Shown here: piece by piece, positions 9,660 through 18,543 of the stretch
How positions within the stretch are numbered: the stretch's first letter is position 1
How the letters are laid out: every line of letters begins with the position of its first letter
The notes under the pieces: model-generated
What the model saw: the letters and a program-made list of their open reading frames with translations, nothing else
The model's database searches: none
What the model was told of the DNA's origin: nothing
Program-made: the position numbers and the translations under genes
Assembly: GCA_031261605.1 (NCBI GenBank)
Contig: JAISJI010000037.1
Location: 1 to 62,223, forward strand
Direction of reading: 5' to 3'
Origin: Ignavibacteria bacterium
GTDB taxonomy: Bacteria; Bacteroidota; Ignavibacteria; Kapaibacteriales; UBA2268
DNA: 62,223 nt

Positions 9660-12074
9660 ATGAATATATCTTATAACTGGCTGAAGAAGTATGTAGATTT
9701 TGATTTTACTCCATCACAGATTGATGACGCATTGACAATGCTCGGCGTAGAGGTAGAGTCATACTCAGTTCTACGTAACAAATACGCCGGATTTGTAATT
9801 GGCGAAGTCCTACATAAAGAGAAGCATCCTGACTCTGACCACCTTTCACTTTGTAATGTATCCGTTGGAAACAGAGAGTTTCCAATAGTATGCGGTGCTC
9901 CAAATGTTGCTGCTGGTCAGAAAATTGTCTTCGGACAAATTGGTGCTACAGTTCCTTCTGCCGGCATTAAGTTGGAGAAGCGAAAGATACGCGGACATTA
10001 CTCCGAAGGTATGATATGTAGTCAATCGGAACTTGAACTTGGCGATGACCATAGCGGAATATGGGTATTGCCTGACGATGCACCTGTGGGTATTGAGTTA
10101 GTGAAGTATTTAGATATTGATGATATTATATTGGAAATATCGCTTACGCCAAACAAAGCCGATTGTGCAAGTCATATCGGTATTGCACGCGAACTGGCTG
10201 CGGTATTGCAACAGCAAATAGCACCGCTAAAAACAAAGGTGAAAGAAGGAAAAGTCCCTACTTCCAATGAAGTATCTTTGGATGTAAAGGATACGCATCT
10301 GTGTCCTCGCTATGCAGCACGCGTTATTACGAATGTCCGCAATAGCGAGTCACCACAATGGTTAAAACAAGCATTGCTGAAAATTGGTCTGCGACCTCGC
10401 AACGTGGTTGTAGATGTTACGAATTACGTGCTAATGGACCTCGGGCAACCGCTACATTCCTTTGATTTGGATAAAGTTGCTGGCAGAAAAATAGTTGTAA
10501 AAAATGGATTCAATACAAAGTTTATGACGCTCGATGGCAAGGAGCGACAACTTACACCTGATATGTTGATGATATGCGACAAAGAGAAACCGATTGCTAT
10601 TGCTGGTGTGATGGGCGGTCAAAATAGCGAAATAGACGATACTACAACGAATGTTGTGCTTGAGTCGGCGTTCTTCAATCCATCCTCTATTCGTAAAACA
10701 TCAAAGAAACTTGCTTTGCAAACAGATGCTTCGTATAGATTTGAGCGTGGTTGTGATATAGATATAGTAATTCCTGCGATAGATTTAGCTGCAAAGATGA
10801 TAGCTGAACTCACCGGCGGTGCTGTATTAAAAGGCATTGTAGAGAATTATCCCAATCCAATTGCAGAGAAGCAAATAGAATTTAGATACGAGCGAGCAAA
10901 AAATATAATCGGTGCAGAGATAAGTAATATAGATATGAAGCATATATTTAAGTACCTCGGCTTTAAGACAACAGCCAAAGATTCATATACGCTTATTGTT
11001 ACCGTGCCAAATAGACGTGTAGATATATTTGACGAAATAGATTTGGTGGAAGAGATAGCCCGAGTAGCGAATTACGATAACATTCCGGCTAATTTTGCTT
11101 CTAACATAGATTTCCAGCGAGATACCATTCCTGCTACATTACGTCCATTACCTTTGCGTAACTTAATGCGTCAATATCTATCTAATAGCGGGTTTGTGGA
11201 ACTACTCACTCCGAATATTATAGACCCAGCAAGTGCTTCTCTTACAGCAAACAAATTTATAAGAATAGAAAATCCTCTTGGCGAGGAGATGTCCATCCTG
11301 CGTCCGAATATGTTGCCATCTATGTTGAAAGTGGTGTCGTTCAATATTCGGCAAGGTAATGCTGATTTGAAATTGTTCGAGACAGGAAAGATATTTTTGC
11401 CACAAACCAACTTCGTCAATTCATTCATTGAAGGCATAGATGAACGTGAGCAGTTAATCCTTGCACTTACAGGAAATAGCGTTCCACGCCAATGGGGCTT
11501 TGCAGAGCGTCCATTCGATTTCTATGATATTAAAGGAATTGTAGTGGAATTGTGTAATCATCTGAGATTACCAAAGTATAAGATACGGTCGATAACATCA
11601 GCAAATACAGCATTTGATTCCAATAGTGCGGAGATATTTGTAGATAAGAAATTGGTTGGTCATATTGGTGGAATTAGCGGACAAGTATTAAAGCAATACG
11701 ATATAGATTTTCCGGTATTCATTGCAACGATAGACATTACAACGCTTAGCGATGTTGAAATACAGCATCCACAATATCAACCTGTGTCCTCATATCCAGT
11801 AGTGAAACGCGACCTTGCGTTCATAGTGTCCGAGCAATATTCCACAAGCGAAATGCGGAAGTGCATCAGAGAAAAGGGAACTGCCTTGCTGAAATCTGTA
11901 TCCGTATTTGATGTCTATAAAGGAAAGGGAATAGCGCAGGGACAGCGTAGCATTGGCTTTGAACTTTCCTTTGCGAGTGCAGAGCGAACGCTTGTAGATA
12001 CCGAAATAGAGCAGATTATCGCAAATGTAGTTGTTGCAATGGAGAAAAATTTCGTTGCGGTTCTAAGAAAATAA
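9660..12074 (+). CDS. pheT: Phenylalanyl-tRNA synthetase beta subunit
   Basis: Charges tRNA-Phe as part of the alpha2beta2 enzyme. The 804-residue protein starts MNISYNWLKKYVDFD, has the EMAP/tRNA-binding fold at about 40-150 (VGEVLHKEKHPDSDHLSLCNV is the usual start of this domain), B3/B4 editing and B5 domains through the middle (VDVTNYVLMDLGQPLHSFD; RRVDIFDEIDLVEEIARV) and a C-terminal FDX-ACB domain (about 712-804; YPVVKRDLAFIV). Full length for the family. No pheS is adjacent, so alpha and beta are encoded apart. The subtilase gene follows 13 bp later. Confidence 0.97.
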   Translation: MNISYNWLKKYVDFDFTPSQIDDALTMLGVEVESYSVLRNKYAGFVIGEVLHKEKHPDSDHLSLCNVSVGNREFPIVCGAPNVAAGQKIVFGQIGATVPSAGIKLEKRKIRGHYSEGMICSQSELELGDDHSGIWVLPDDAPVGIELVKYLDIDDIILEISLTPNKADCASHIGIARELAAVLQQQIAPLKTKVKEGKVPTSNEVSLDVKDTHLCPRYAARVITNVRNSESPQWLKQALLKIGLRPRNVVVDVTNYVLMDLGQPLHSFDLDKVAGRKIVVKNGFNTKFMTLDGKERQLTPDMLMICDKEKPIAIAGVMGGQNSEIDDTTTNVVLESAFFNPSSIRKTSKKLALQTDASYRFERGCDIDIVIPAIDLAAKMIAELTGGAVLKGIVENYPNPIAEKQIEFRYERAKNIIGAEISNIDMKHIFKYLGFKTTAKDSYTLIVTVPNRRVDIFDEIDLVEEIARVANYDNIPANFASNIDFQRDTIPATLRPLPLRNLMRQYLSNSGFVELLTPNIIDPASASLTANKFIRIENPLGEEMSILRPNMLPSMLKVVSFNIRQGNADLKLFETGKIFLPQTNFVNSFIEGIDEREQLILALTGNSVPRQWGFAERPFDFYDIKGIVVELCNHLRLPKYKIRSITSANTAFDSNSAEIFVDKKLVGHIGGISGQVLKQYDIDFPVFIATIDITTLSDVEIQHPQYQPVSSYPVVKRDLAFIVSEQYSTSEMRKCIREKGTALLKSVSVFDVYKGKGIAQGQRSIGFELSFASAERTLVDTEIEQIIANVVVAMEKNFVAVLRK

Positions 12075-12087
12075 ATTCGGATATACG

Positions 12088-14535
12088 ATGAAATATTTTT
12101 CAATATTCACATTATTTTTACTATCTATTCTGCCGGCTTATTCACAGAATAATTTGTCGGTAGAGGCATATCAATTATTACGTGCATATAACAAAGCCAA
12201 TGATTTGCCAGCAAAAGAGAAACTGAAAGAAGCCAATAGTTTGCTTGGCAATGCTGATTCGCTACAAGCGGAGGTGTTGGTGCTATATGATAACAAAATT
12301 TTTTCTCTGCAAGCATTTGAAGCATTAGGTGGGGAAGTGGAAGTGCTTCTTACAAAGACATTTACAGCGGTTGTTCCGCTCGCCAATCTATTGCAAATAT
12401 CGGAGTTAACCGGTGTATTGGATGTAACTGTCGGCGAGAAGGATGTGCCAGATATGGATAAAGCATTGGTAGCGACTAATGTTATACAAATTCAAAATGC
12501 TTTTATTAATGATACTGAATATACAGGTAAAGGCGTTATACTTGGTGTGATAGATAATGGGTTTGATTTCACGCATCCAATGTTTTCAGATAAAAATGGC
12601 AAATGTAGAGTGATACGTGCCTGGATACCAGATAATGGAACTCCGCCAAGCGAATCAAAAACCGGAAATTTGTATACTGACCCAGATATAATAAAGAATT
12701 CGTTGAAAAAAACATCCACTACTGCTAATCATGCTTCGCACGTGCTTGGTATTGCTGCTGGAACGAATGAAAGCGGAATGGGAGAACTTATTGGATTTGG
12801 TGGCGTTGCTCCGGAAGCGGATATTGCTGTTATAGAGAAGTCAAGTTCCATATCCTTAGTGAATGCTATTGAGTATTTGTTCCATCTCGCTGATACGTTG
12901 AATAAGCCAATCGTTATTAATTATAGTATGTCGTATGGCTCACATATGCACGCCCACGATGGAACTTACACAACGGATGTTGCTGTAAATGAATTGCTTT
13001 CAAAAAATAACAAGGGAAAAATATTCGTAACTTCCGGTGGAAATGAAGGCAACGATTATTTACATTCTCAATATACATTTAATAATGATACGCTGTGGTC
13101 GGCTATATCTACTGGAACGAATAGAGCATATATCGTTGGAGACCCCGGCGATGAGTTTAGTATATGTGTGCAGATTGTTGATAAGTATGGCGATTATATC
13201 GGAACATATTTTTATTCCACAGCAACCAGCAAAACATTTGATACCACGCTAACGGATGAGTATAATAGTTGCACAGTTACATTTAGAACATCTCCTAAAT
13301 ATTCGATTAATGAGCGTCCATATTGCCATATTAGTTTGGATAATGAAGAGTTTGGTAGTTTTGGAATGATGCGTTTTGGTATAGTTTCCAAAGGTGCGAA
13401 TATACATATTTGGGGAGGAGGTAAAATAACACAAGTTAATGGTAGTCCTAATGTTACAAATAGCAATTATTCAGTTGGTGCTCCTGCTGACTTAGAGACA
13501 GTTATTGCAGTTGGTGCATACATTACACGTAATACTTGGAACGATGCTACAGGCAAATCACAATCTACATCCAGTGGTAAATTGAACGATTTAGCCAATT
13601 TTAGTTCAAAAGGACCTACTCTTGATGGAATAGTTAAGCCGGATATTACAGCACCGGGTTGCTATACCGTATCTGCAAGTAACCACTTCTACCAATATCC
13701 TACTGCAGATAAATATACATACTCTAATTATCCCGATGGGACGCCAAATTACAGATTAATGCAAGGAACATCAATGTCTTCGCCGATTGTAGCCGGCGTT
13801 ATTGCTTTGATGCTACAAGCAAAACCGGATTTGACTTTGATGCAAATAAAGAATGCAATTAAAGAAACAGCAATCAATGATACTTGGACTGGAAACGCAA
13901 AAGTAGAGAAGAGCAATAATTGGGGATGGGGCAAAATTAACGCAGGTGCATTGCTCGCAAAACTGACGGACACCATAATAAAACAACCAGCAAAGCCAAT
14001 TTTGACTTCTCCTGCGGATGACGCAAATGTCGTAGATTTTGCATTAATTACATTCAAATGGGAGAGTTCGCAAGATGCAGCATTGTATTCATTTCAAATA
14101 TCCTCAGATGGAACAAGTTACCAAAATTTATTATCCAATACCACCAGCATAATCTTGCAAGGTGCTACAAACAATAAGACATATTATTGGAGAGTTAGAG
14201 CAATCAATGCGGTAGGCGATTCATCAGATTTATCCGATGTATGGACTTTCAAAACAGGACCAACTAGCATAGCGGATACTCCATCGCCAGAAATTTCTTT
14301 ATTGCTGTTTCCAAATGCAGTTACGAATAATGTTAGCATATTGGTAAATGGCGTGTCAGGCGTTAGCACAATACAAGTGTTTGATATATCTGGGAATATG
14401 ATATATACGAATACTATTGAATCGGAAAATGGCTTCACCGATAATGTGGATATGAGCAACTACGCTACTGGTAGTTACTTAGTTAGAGTAAGTAATGGAA
14501 AGGATGTTGTAACGGAAAAATTGATTAAGAAGTAG
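12088..14535 (+). CDS. S8 subtilisin-like serine protease, T9SS cargo
   Basis: Secreted or surface protease of 815 residues. Signal peptide MKYFSIFTLFLLSILPAYSQ (cleavage AYS|Q), then a pro-region to about 140. The S8 catalytic triad is visible: D156 in GVIDNGFD, H215 in NHASHVLGI (the usual GHGTHVAGI motif is altered), and S562 in GTSMSSP. The oxyanion Asn lies in TSGGNEGN. A fibronectin-III-like domain (about 630-725, YYWRVRAINAVGDSS) precedes a type A T9SS sorting domain (last ~75 residues: LLLFPNAVTNNVSI, IQVFDISGNMI, ATGSYLVRVSNG, EKLIKK). A large insertion sits between His and Ser. It follows pheT closely and ends at a hairpin terminator. Confidence 0.93.
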   Translation: MKYFSIFTLFLLSILPAYSQNNLSVEAYQLLRAYNKANDLPAKEKLKEANSLLGNADSLQAEVLVLYDNKIFSLQAFEALGGEVEVLLTKTFTAVVPLANLLQISELTGVLDVTVGEKDVPDMDKALVATNVIQIQNAFINDTEYTGKGVILGVIDNGFDFTHPMFSDKNGKCRVIRAWIPDNGTPPSESKTGNLYTDPDIIKNSLKKTSTTANHASHVLGIAAGTNESGMGELIGFGGVAPEADIAVIEKSSSISLVNAIEYLFHLADTLNKPIVINYSMSYGSHMHAHDGTYTTDVAVNELLSKNNKGKIFVTSGGNEGNDYLHSQYTFNNDTLWSAISTGTNRAYIVGDPGDEFSICVQIVDKYGDYIGTYFYSTATSKTFDTTLTDEYNSCTVTFRTSPKYSINERPYCHISLDNEEFGSFGMMRFGIVSKGANIHIWGGGKITQVNGSPNVTNSNYSVGAPADLETVIAVGAYITRNTWNDATGKSQSTSSGKLNDLANFSSKGPTLDGIVKPDITAPGCYTVSASNHFYQYPTADKYTYSNYPDGTPNYRLMQGTSMSSPIVAGVIALMLQAKPDLTLMQIKNAIKETAINDTWTGNAKVEKSNNWGWGKINAGALLAKLTDTIIKQPAKPILTSPADDANVVDFALITFKWESSQDAALYSFQISSDGTSYQNLLSNTTSIILQGATNNKTYYWRVRAINAVGDSSDLSDVWTFKTGPTSIADTPSPEISLLLFPNAVTNNVSILVNGVSGVSTIQVFDISGNMIYTNTIESENGFTDNVDMSNYATGSYLVRVSNGKDVVTEKLIKK

Positions 14536-14558
14536 ATTTATATAAGATTTAGAGATTG

Positions 14559-14594
14559 ATAAGAAGCATTGTTTATTCGGTGCTTCTTATTTTT
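14559..14594 (+). terminator. Rho-independent terminator after the subtilase
   Basis: Arms ATAAGAAGCA (14559-14568) and TGCTTCTTAT (14581-14590) form a 10-bp perfect stem with a 12-nt loop, followed by TTTT. The right arm overlaps the 3' end of the convergent pgsA gene. Confidence 0.85.
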
Positions 14595-15106
14595 ATTTCA
14601 TTGAGAGCGATTTTTGCATATATCAAGGACGATACCAATAGTAAAATGACGGAAGCATAGTATAAGTATTCTATAAACCACACGTTAAGAATGTTTAGCA
14701 TAAATGTCGCCATAGTTATTACAGCAGCGATTTTGCCAATTAGCACGGATGGCAGAACAAATTTTATCTTTCGGCTTACCCATAACCCACCAAGCAAGTT
14801 AAATAAATCCCTTGCAACAATGATGGATACATACCATATTGGCATTCTCGCTTGTATTAACAGAATTATAACGGCTGTGCCAATCATTAGTTTATCTGCG
14901 ATTGGGTCAAGCATTTTTCCAAGTTCAGATATTTGGTTCAATTTGCGTGCGAGGTAGCCATCCAAAAAATCCGTAAGCCCTGCTGTAAGATACAGAATGA
15001 AAGAGTTAATGTTGTTCCCGATATAAAGTTCTCTTGCAGCAAAAATGATAATGAGAATACGACAAAACGAGATGATATTGGGAATGGTGAATATTTTCTT
15101 TTGCAT
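14573..15106 (-). CDS. pgsA: CDP-diacylglycerol-glycerol-3-phosphate 3-phosphatidyltransferase
   Basis: Integral membrane enzyme making phosphatidylglycerol phosphate from CDP-diacylglycerol and glycerol-3-phosphate. The CDP-alcohol phosphotransferase signature D-G-x2-A-R-x8-G-x3-D-x3-D is intact (DGYLARKLNQISELGKMLDP, then IAD). The 177 residues with several hydrophobic helices match the family. It follows the MacB-like permease by 15 bp on the same strand, so they are probably co-transcribed. The hairpin at its end is shared with the convergent subtilase. A second CDP-alcohol transferase in this window (33389-34150) is the PssA type. Confidence 0.9.
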   Translation of the reverse strand: MQKKIFTIPNIISFCRILIIIFAARELYIGNNINSFILYLTAGLTDFLDGYLARKLNQISELGKMLDPIADKLMIGTAVIILLIQARMPIWYVSIIVARDLFNLLGGLWVSRKIKFVLPSVLIGKIAAVITMATFMLNILNVWFIEYLYYASVILLLVSSLIYAKIALNEIKIRSTE

Positions 15107-15121
15107 AATGAAATTAACTAT

Positions 15122-16372
15122 TTATTCAAAATTAAGTGCATCAATCGGTGCAAGATTTGCAGCACGTCTCGCCGGAACAATACCCGCTATAATTCCAACT
15201 GCTATGGAAATGAATGTCGCTATTGCAAGCAAGTTAAGCGGTAGATATGGTGTAAGAAAATTGGCAGATGGATAGTATGTCGGTAGGATGGTAGCAACGG
15301 AATAGATAAGAATAGAGCAAAGTATAAACGATATGATTGCACCAATGAAACAGAGTGCCGCTGCCTCAATAATGAATTGCAAAAGGATGGAATGGCTTTT
15401 GGCACCAATGGCTTTACGTATGCCTATCTCCTTTGTGCGTTCAGTAACGGAGACAAACATAATATTCATAATGCCGATGATACCAACGATAAACGAAAGC
15501 ATAGTCATACCAATACCAACACCATATACAGATGCACGGATGACGCGGGTTTGCTCTTCGAATGCCTTGGTTTCATTGATTGAGAAGTCATTTGGTTGTC
15601 CGGGTTTGATGTTGCGGACTGTTCGCATAGTGCCTTCTGTCTCAGCACGCACCTCATCTAAATTGTATGGACCGGCTTTCACTCCAACGGAGAAATCCCT
15701 ATCTATACCGTAGCATTTAATGAATGTAGGCAGTGGTATAGAGATTCTATTATCTACAAAGTCCATCATAGCAGTGCCCTGCTTTTTCAGAACGCCAACT
15801 ATGGTGAATGGTTTTCCGATAATGTGTATACGTTTACCGAGAGCGTTGCCGTTTGGGAAAATGGCTTCTGCAACTTTTGAGCCAAGCAAACATACTTGCA
15901 TACCATATTTTATCTCCATTTGCGAGAAGTAGCGACCTTCATCGATTTCGCCATTGGTTGTAAATTGGAAGTTATAGTCATCGCCGTCTACGCTTATACC
16001 GTCGTATAATTCGTTTTTATATTTTACAGCATTACCTCCCCAAGCAGAACCTTCAATGCAAATGAGTTCGCAGTTGTGCATTGTTTTTGCGAAATCTTGG
16101 CATACACTAAGAGAAAACTTTTTCCTATTACGCATCTCTTCCCAGCGAGTTCCACCAGACCAATCAAAGCGTGTAACCCACATCATATCCGCACCCATCA
16201 TATTGAAAGTGTTCTCTACAACTTCGTTGAGTGCGAGAATAAGCCACCCCATAATGATAACAACGGATATACCTATCACTACACCGAGAGCAGAAAGTAG
16301 AGACCGCAATTTATTTGCGAATATCTGGTCAAAGGCGATACGAGTGGATTCTATAAGTTGGGTTAATATCAT
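15122..16372 (-). CDS. MacB/FtsX-type ABC transporter permease
   Basis: A 416-residue inner-membrane permease. An N-terminal membrane helix at about 22-45 (LLSALGVVIGISVVIIMGWL) is followed by a MacB-type periplasmic core (about 55-250) and three C-terminal helices forming the FtsX domain, with the conserved VTERTKEIGIRKAIGA loop and the ending APIDALNFE. Such permeases work with a MacB ATPase in mechanotransmission or export of lipoproteins, peptides or drugs. No ATPase gene lies beside it, so the partner is encoded elsewhere. Substrate unknown. It leads the probable permease-pgsA operon. Confidence 0.88.
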   Translation of the reverse strand: MILTQLIESTRIAFDQIFANKLRSLLSALGVVIGISVVIIMGWLILALNEVVENTFNMMGADMMWVTRFDWSGGTRWEEMRNRKKFSLSVCQDFAKTMHNCELICIEGSAWGGNAVKYKNELYDGISVDGDDYNFQFTTNGEIDEGRYFSQMEIKYGMQVCLLGSKVAEAIFPNGNALGKRIHIIGKPFTIVGVLKKQGTAMMDFVDNRISIPLPTFIKCYGIDRDFSVGVKAGPYNLDEVRAETEGTMRTVRNIKPGQPNDFSINETKAFEEQTRVIRASVYGVGIGMTMLSFIVGIIGIMNIMFVSVTERTKEIGIRKAIGAKSHSILLQFIIEAAALCFIGAIISFILCSILIYSVATILPTYYPSANFLTPYLPLNLLAIATFISIAVGIIAGIVPARRAANLAPIDALNFE

Positions 16373-16421
16373 TGGAATGCAATTTATTTGGAGTAATTAG
16401 TCCTAATGAGGCACAAACAAA

Positions 16422-16450
16422 GATATAGGGATTCCAAGAACCCCTATATC
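16422..16450 (-). terminator. Hairpin terminator after the KorC-type gene
   Basis: Perfect 9-bp arms GATATAGGG (16422-16430) and CCCTATATC (16442-16450) with an 11-nt loop. On the minus strand the stem is followed by TTTGTTTG. It begins 18 bp past the stop of the gene at 16469. Confidence 0.75.
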
Positions 16451-16468
16451 CAATATACAATTGCTGTA

Positions 16469-17023
16469 TTAGTTAGCGAATGCAGCGCCTTTAGCGAATG
16501 CTTCCATATTTTGCGGAATCATTTTATGGTATCTTTCCGGCAATGCTTTCTTTAATCCCTTCTCTACGCCATCAGCGCTAATAGTTTTGCGTGCTTCGAT
16601 AAAAGCACCAAGCACAACCATATTGAACCCCTTTTGAAAGCCCATTTTAAGAGCAGTTTCATTGGCTGAAACAGGGATAATGGTGATGTCCTTTCTTGTT
16701 GGTGGAACATCTACGGTGGATGTCTCGTAAATCATAGTGCCACCGGGTTTAACTGCTTTTTCAAATTTCTCTACGGATGGTTGGTTCAATGCAACAACAG
16801 TATCGTAGGAAGATATGATTGGTGAGATGATTTCTTCGTTTGAAACGATAACCACGCAGTTAGCAGTGCCACCTCGCATTTCGGGACCATAAGAAGGCAT
16901 CCAGCATACTTCTTTTCCTTCCATCATACCGGAATATGCAAGAATTTGCCCCATTGAGAGAACGCCTTGTCCGCCAAATCCGGCGAAAAGAACTTCTTCA
17001 GTTTTATTTTCATTTTTACTCAT
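16469..17023 (-). CDS. 2-oxoacid:ferredoxin oxidoreductase, gamma subunit (KorC/PorC-like)
   Basis: Belongs to the gamma domain family of 2-oxoacid:acceptor oxidoreductases, which contributes to CoA-dependent oxidation of a 2-oxoacid with ferredoxin reduction. The 184 residues start with the typical GFGGQGVLSMGQILA and contain SYGPEMRGGTANC and GAFIEARKTI, as in 2-oxoglutarate:ferredoxin oxidoreductase gamma chains. The partner alpha and beta genes, usually upstream, are absent: the next gene upstream (DUF58) is 106 bp away. The nearby NifJ is a fused enzyme with its own gamma domain and is not an obvious partner. Substrate (2-oxoglutarate, isovalerate or another) cannot be assigned. Confidence 0.85.
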   Translation of the reverse strand: MSKNENKTEEVLFAGFGGQGVLSMGQILAYSGMMEGKEVCWMPSYGPEMRGGTANCVVIVSNEEIISPIISSYDTVVALNQPSVEKFEKAVKPGGTMIYETSTVDVPPTRKDITIIPVSANETALKMGFQKGFNMVVLGAFIEARKTISADGVEKGLKKALPERYHKMIPQNMEAFAKGAAFAN

Positions 17024-17129
17024 ATAAGAACCTTTAAGGATATATATAATTGATTACAATTTTTAACTCTGCAATATAATAAAATATTATCAATAAATGC
17101 AATATGTAATTAAAAAAGCGAACTTTTTA

Positions 17130-18023
17130 TTAGTTTTTTCCCCTTTTGAGAACATAATCAAGTAACGCTTTATCAAAAGGAGTGGAAGTCGTAAGCAGAT
17201 TGTAATCTACTTGGTGGTGAAGGCATTCCTTCTTCAAATTTGCAATAAAATCCTTCATCGTTGCTTCGTATCCTTTACGGATGTGGTATGGTTGCGTAAC
17301 GATTTGCTCTCCAGTTTCGAGGTCTATGAAATTGGCGGCATTGCCGAAGTTAAAATCTACTTCTCTGTCGTCAAGTACTTGAAAGAGTAGCACCTCGTGG
17401 CGTTTATGGCGTAGATGTCTCAGTGCATTAATAATGGAGGTAGTATCATCAAAGAAATCGCTAAATAGAATTACTAAGCCGCGCCTATTTATCCGTTCCG
17501 CAAGTATTTCCAATGCTGCCGCTGTTCCTGTTGTATCTTGTGGAGTAGCATTTTCTAATGCCATCAGTATTTGACTAATGTAGGATTTCCTGCTATTAGC
17601 TGGGAGGAACGTTTGGATAGAATTATTATACAAAGTAAGACCCACAGCATCCCGCTGTTGTATCATAAGCATAGCCAAGGCAGCAGCAAGATAGCAACTA
17701 TAATCAAATTTACTGATTGATTTACCCGAACTAAACTTCATTGAAGCCGAAGAGTCAATGGCTATCATACATCGCAAATTCGTTTCTTCCTCAAATTCCT
17801 TTATATAATACCGACCGCTACGTGCATACACCCTCCAGTCCAAAAATCTAATCTCATCGCCCGGGCGATACTGTCGATGTTGCGAAAATTCTACGCTGAA
17901 GCCGTGATAAGGAGAACGATGCATACCGGTAATAAAACCCTCAACAATCATACGAGCTTTGAGTTCAATGTTACCGAGTTTAGCGATTGTCTCTGGGTCT
18001 AAATATTTTCTGTATTCATTCAT
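17130..18023 (-). CDS. DUF58 / vWA-like domain protein
   Basis: Cytoplasmic protein of 297 residues from the DUF58 family, often encoded with MoxR AAA ATPases and BatA/B-type proteins. Motifs: the family hallmark GFSVEFSQHRQYRPGDEIR and FLDWRVYARSGRYYIKEFEEE, then a vWA-like fold with the MIDAS-type DSSASM motif and VILFSDFFDD. The ORF extends to 18137, but the family starts with a sequence like MNEYRKYLDPETIAKLGNIELKAR, so the ATG at 18023 was chosen. No MoxR gene is in the window. Function of the family is not firmly established. Confidence 0.88.
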   Translation of the reverse strand: MNEYRKYLDPETIAKLGNIELKARMIVEGFITGMHRSPYHGFSVEFSQHRQYRPGDEIRFLDWRVYARSGRYYIKEFEEETNLRCMIAIDSSASMKFSSGKSISKFDYSCYLAAALAMLMIQQRDAVGLTLYNNSIQTFLPANSRKSYISQILMALENATPQDTTGTAAALEILAERINRRGLVILFSDFFDDTTSIINALRHLRHKRHEVLLFQVLDDREVDFNFGNAANFIDLETGEQIVTQPYHIRKGYEATMKDFIANLKKECLHHQVDYNLLTTSTPFDKALLDYVLKRGKN

Positions 18024-18200
18024 AAGTGCAATATACGGATATTTGGGGAATAATTTACTTGGTGGTGAATAATTTGTGGGGCATAACATTTTTATTGAAA
18101 AAATGCTTATATTGCGGATTAATAAAAAAACATACAATAAAATATTTCTCAGACATACTTGTTATCAATAGTATAGTCATTTACTTTATGGAGTTATAAG

Positions 18201-18467
18201 ATGCAAAGAAATATTAGTAGAGAATTCGCTCGCCGTGGTATCACAAATTTAACTAAATATATATTAATCAATACGCATAACTGCAAGGCGTGCTGGAAAT
18301 GCTTTGAGCAATGTCCTCGTAGGGTCTTCGGCAAGGAAAGTAGGTTCTTTGGATTGCATAAGCACGTGATAGTAGTAAGTTCAGAGAATTGTATTGGATG
18401 CGGTAAGTGCATTAAAGAATGTCCGCATAAGTGTATTTATAAAAACTTCCTCGCCGCTCAGTTGTAG
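18201..18467 (+). CDS. Small 2x[4Fe-4S] ferredoxin-like protein
   Basis: An 88-residue protein with two complete CxxCxxCxxxCP motifs, CKACWKCFEQCP (about residue 29) and CIGCGKCIKECP (about residue 64), so it can hold two [4Fe-4S] clusters and move electrons in the cytoplasm. The N-terminus is basic and lacks a signal peptide. A GGAG Shine-Dalgarno-like site lies 8 bp before the ATG, which is unusual in this window. It stands between the divergent DUF58 gene and an OmpA-type lipoprotein. The oxidoreductase partner is unknown; the PFOR or KorC-type enzymes encoded nearby are candidates only by inference. Confidence 0.85.
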   Translation: MQRNISREFARRGITNLTKYILINTHNCKACWKCFEQCPRRVFGKESRFFGLHKHVIVVSSENCIGCGKCIKECPHKCIYKNFLAAQL

Positions 18468-18494
18468 CAATCGTTCCATTCGCTTTATTTAACT

Positions 18495-18511
18495 TTGGCA
18501 CAATTATTGTA
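18495..18511 (+). promoter_or_regulatory. Sigma-54-like -24/-12 promoter
   Basis: TTGGCAC-N5-TTGTA at 18495-18511 matches the sigma-54 consensus TGGCAC-N5-TTGC(A/T) with exact spacing and one change, T for C in the -12 GC. The predicted start is about 22 bp before the lipoprotein ATG at 18544. No TAnnTTTG box is seen here. The match could be chance in one interval. Confidence 0.35.
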
Positions 18512-18543
18512 ATGTATTAATAAAAAGCAAATAGGTTACGATT

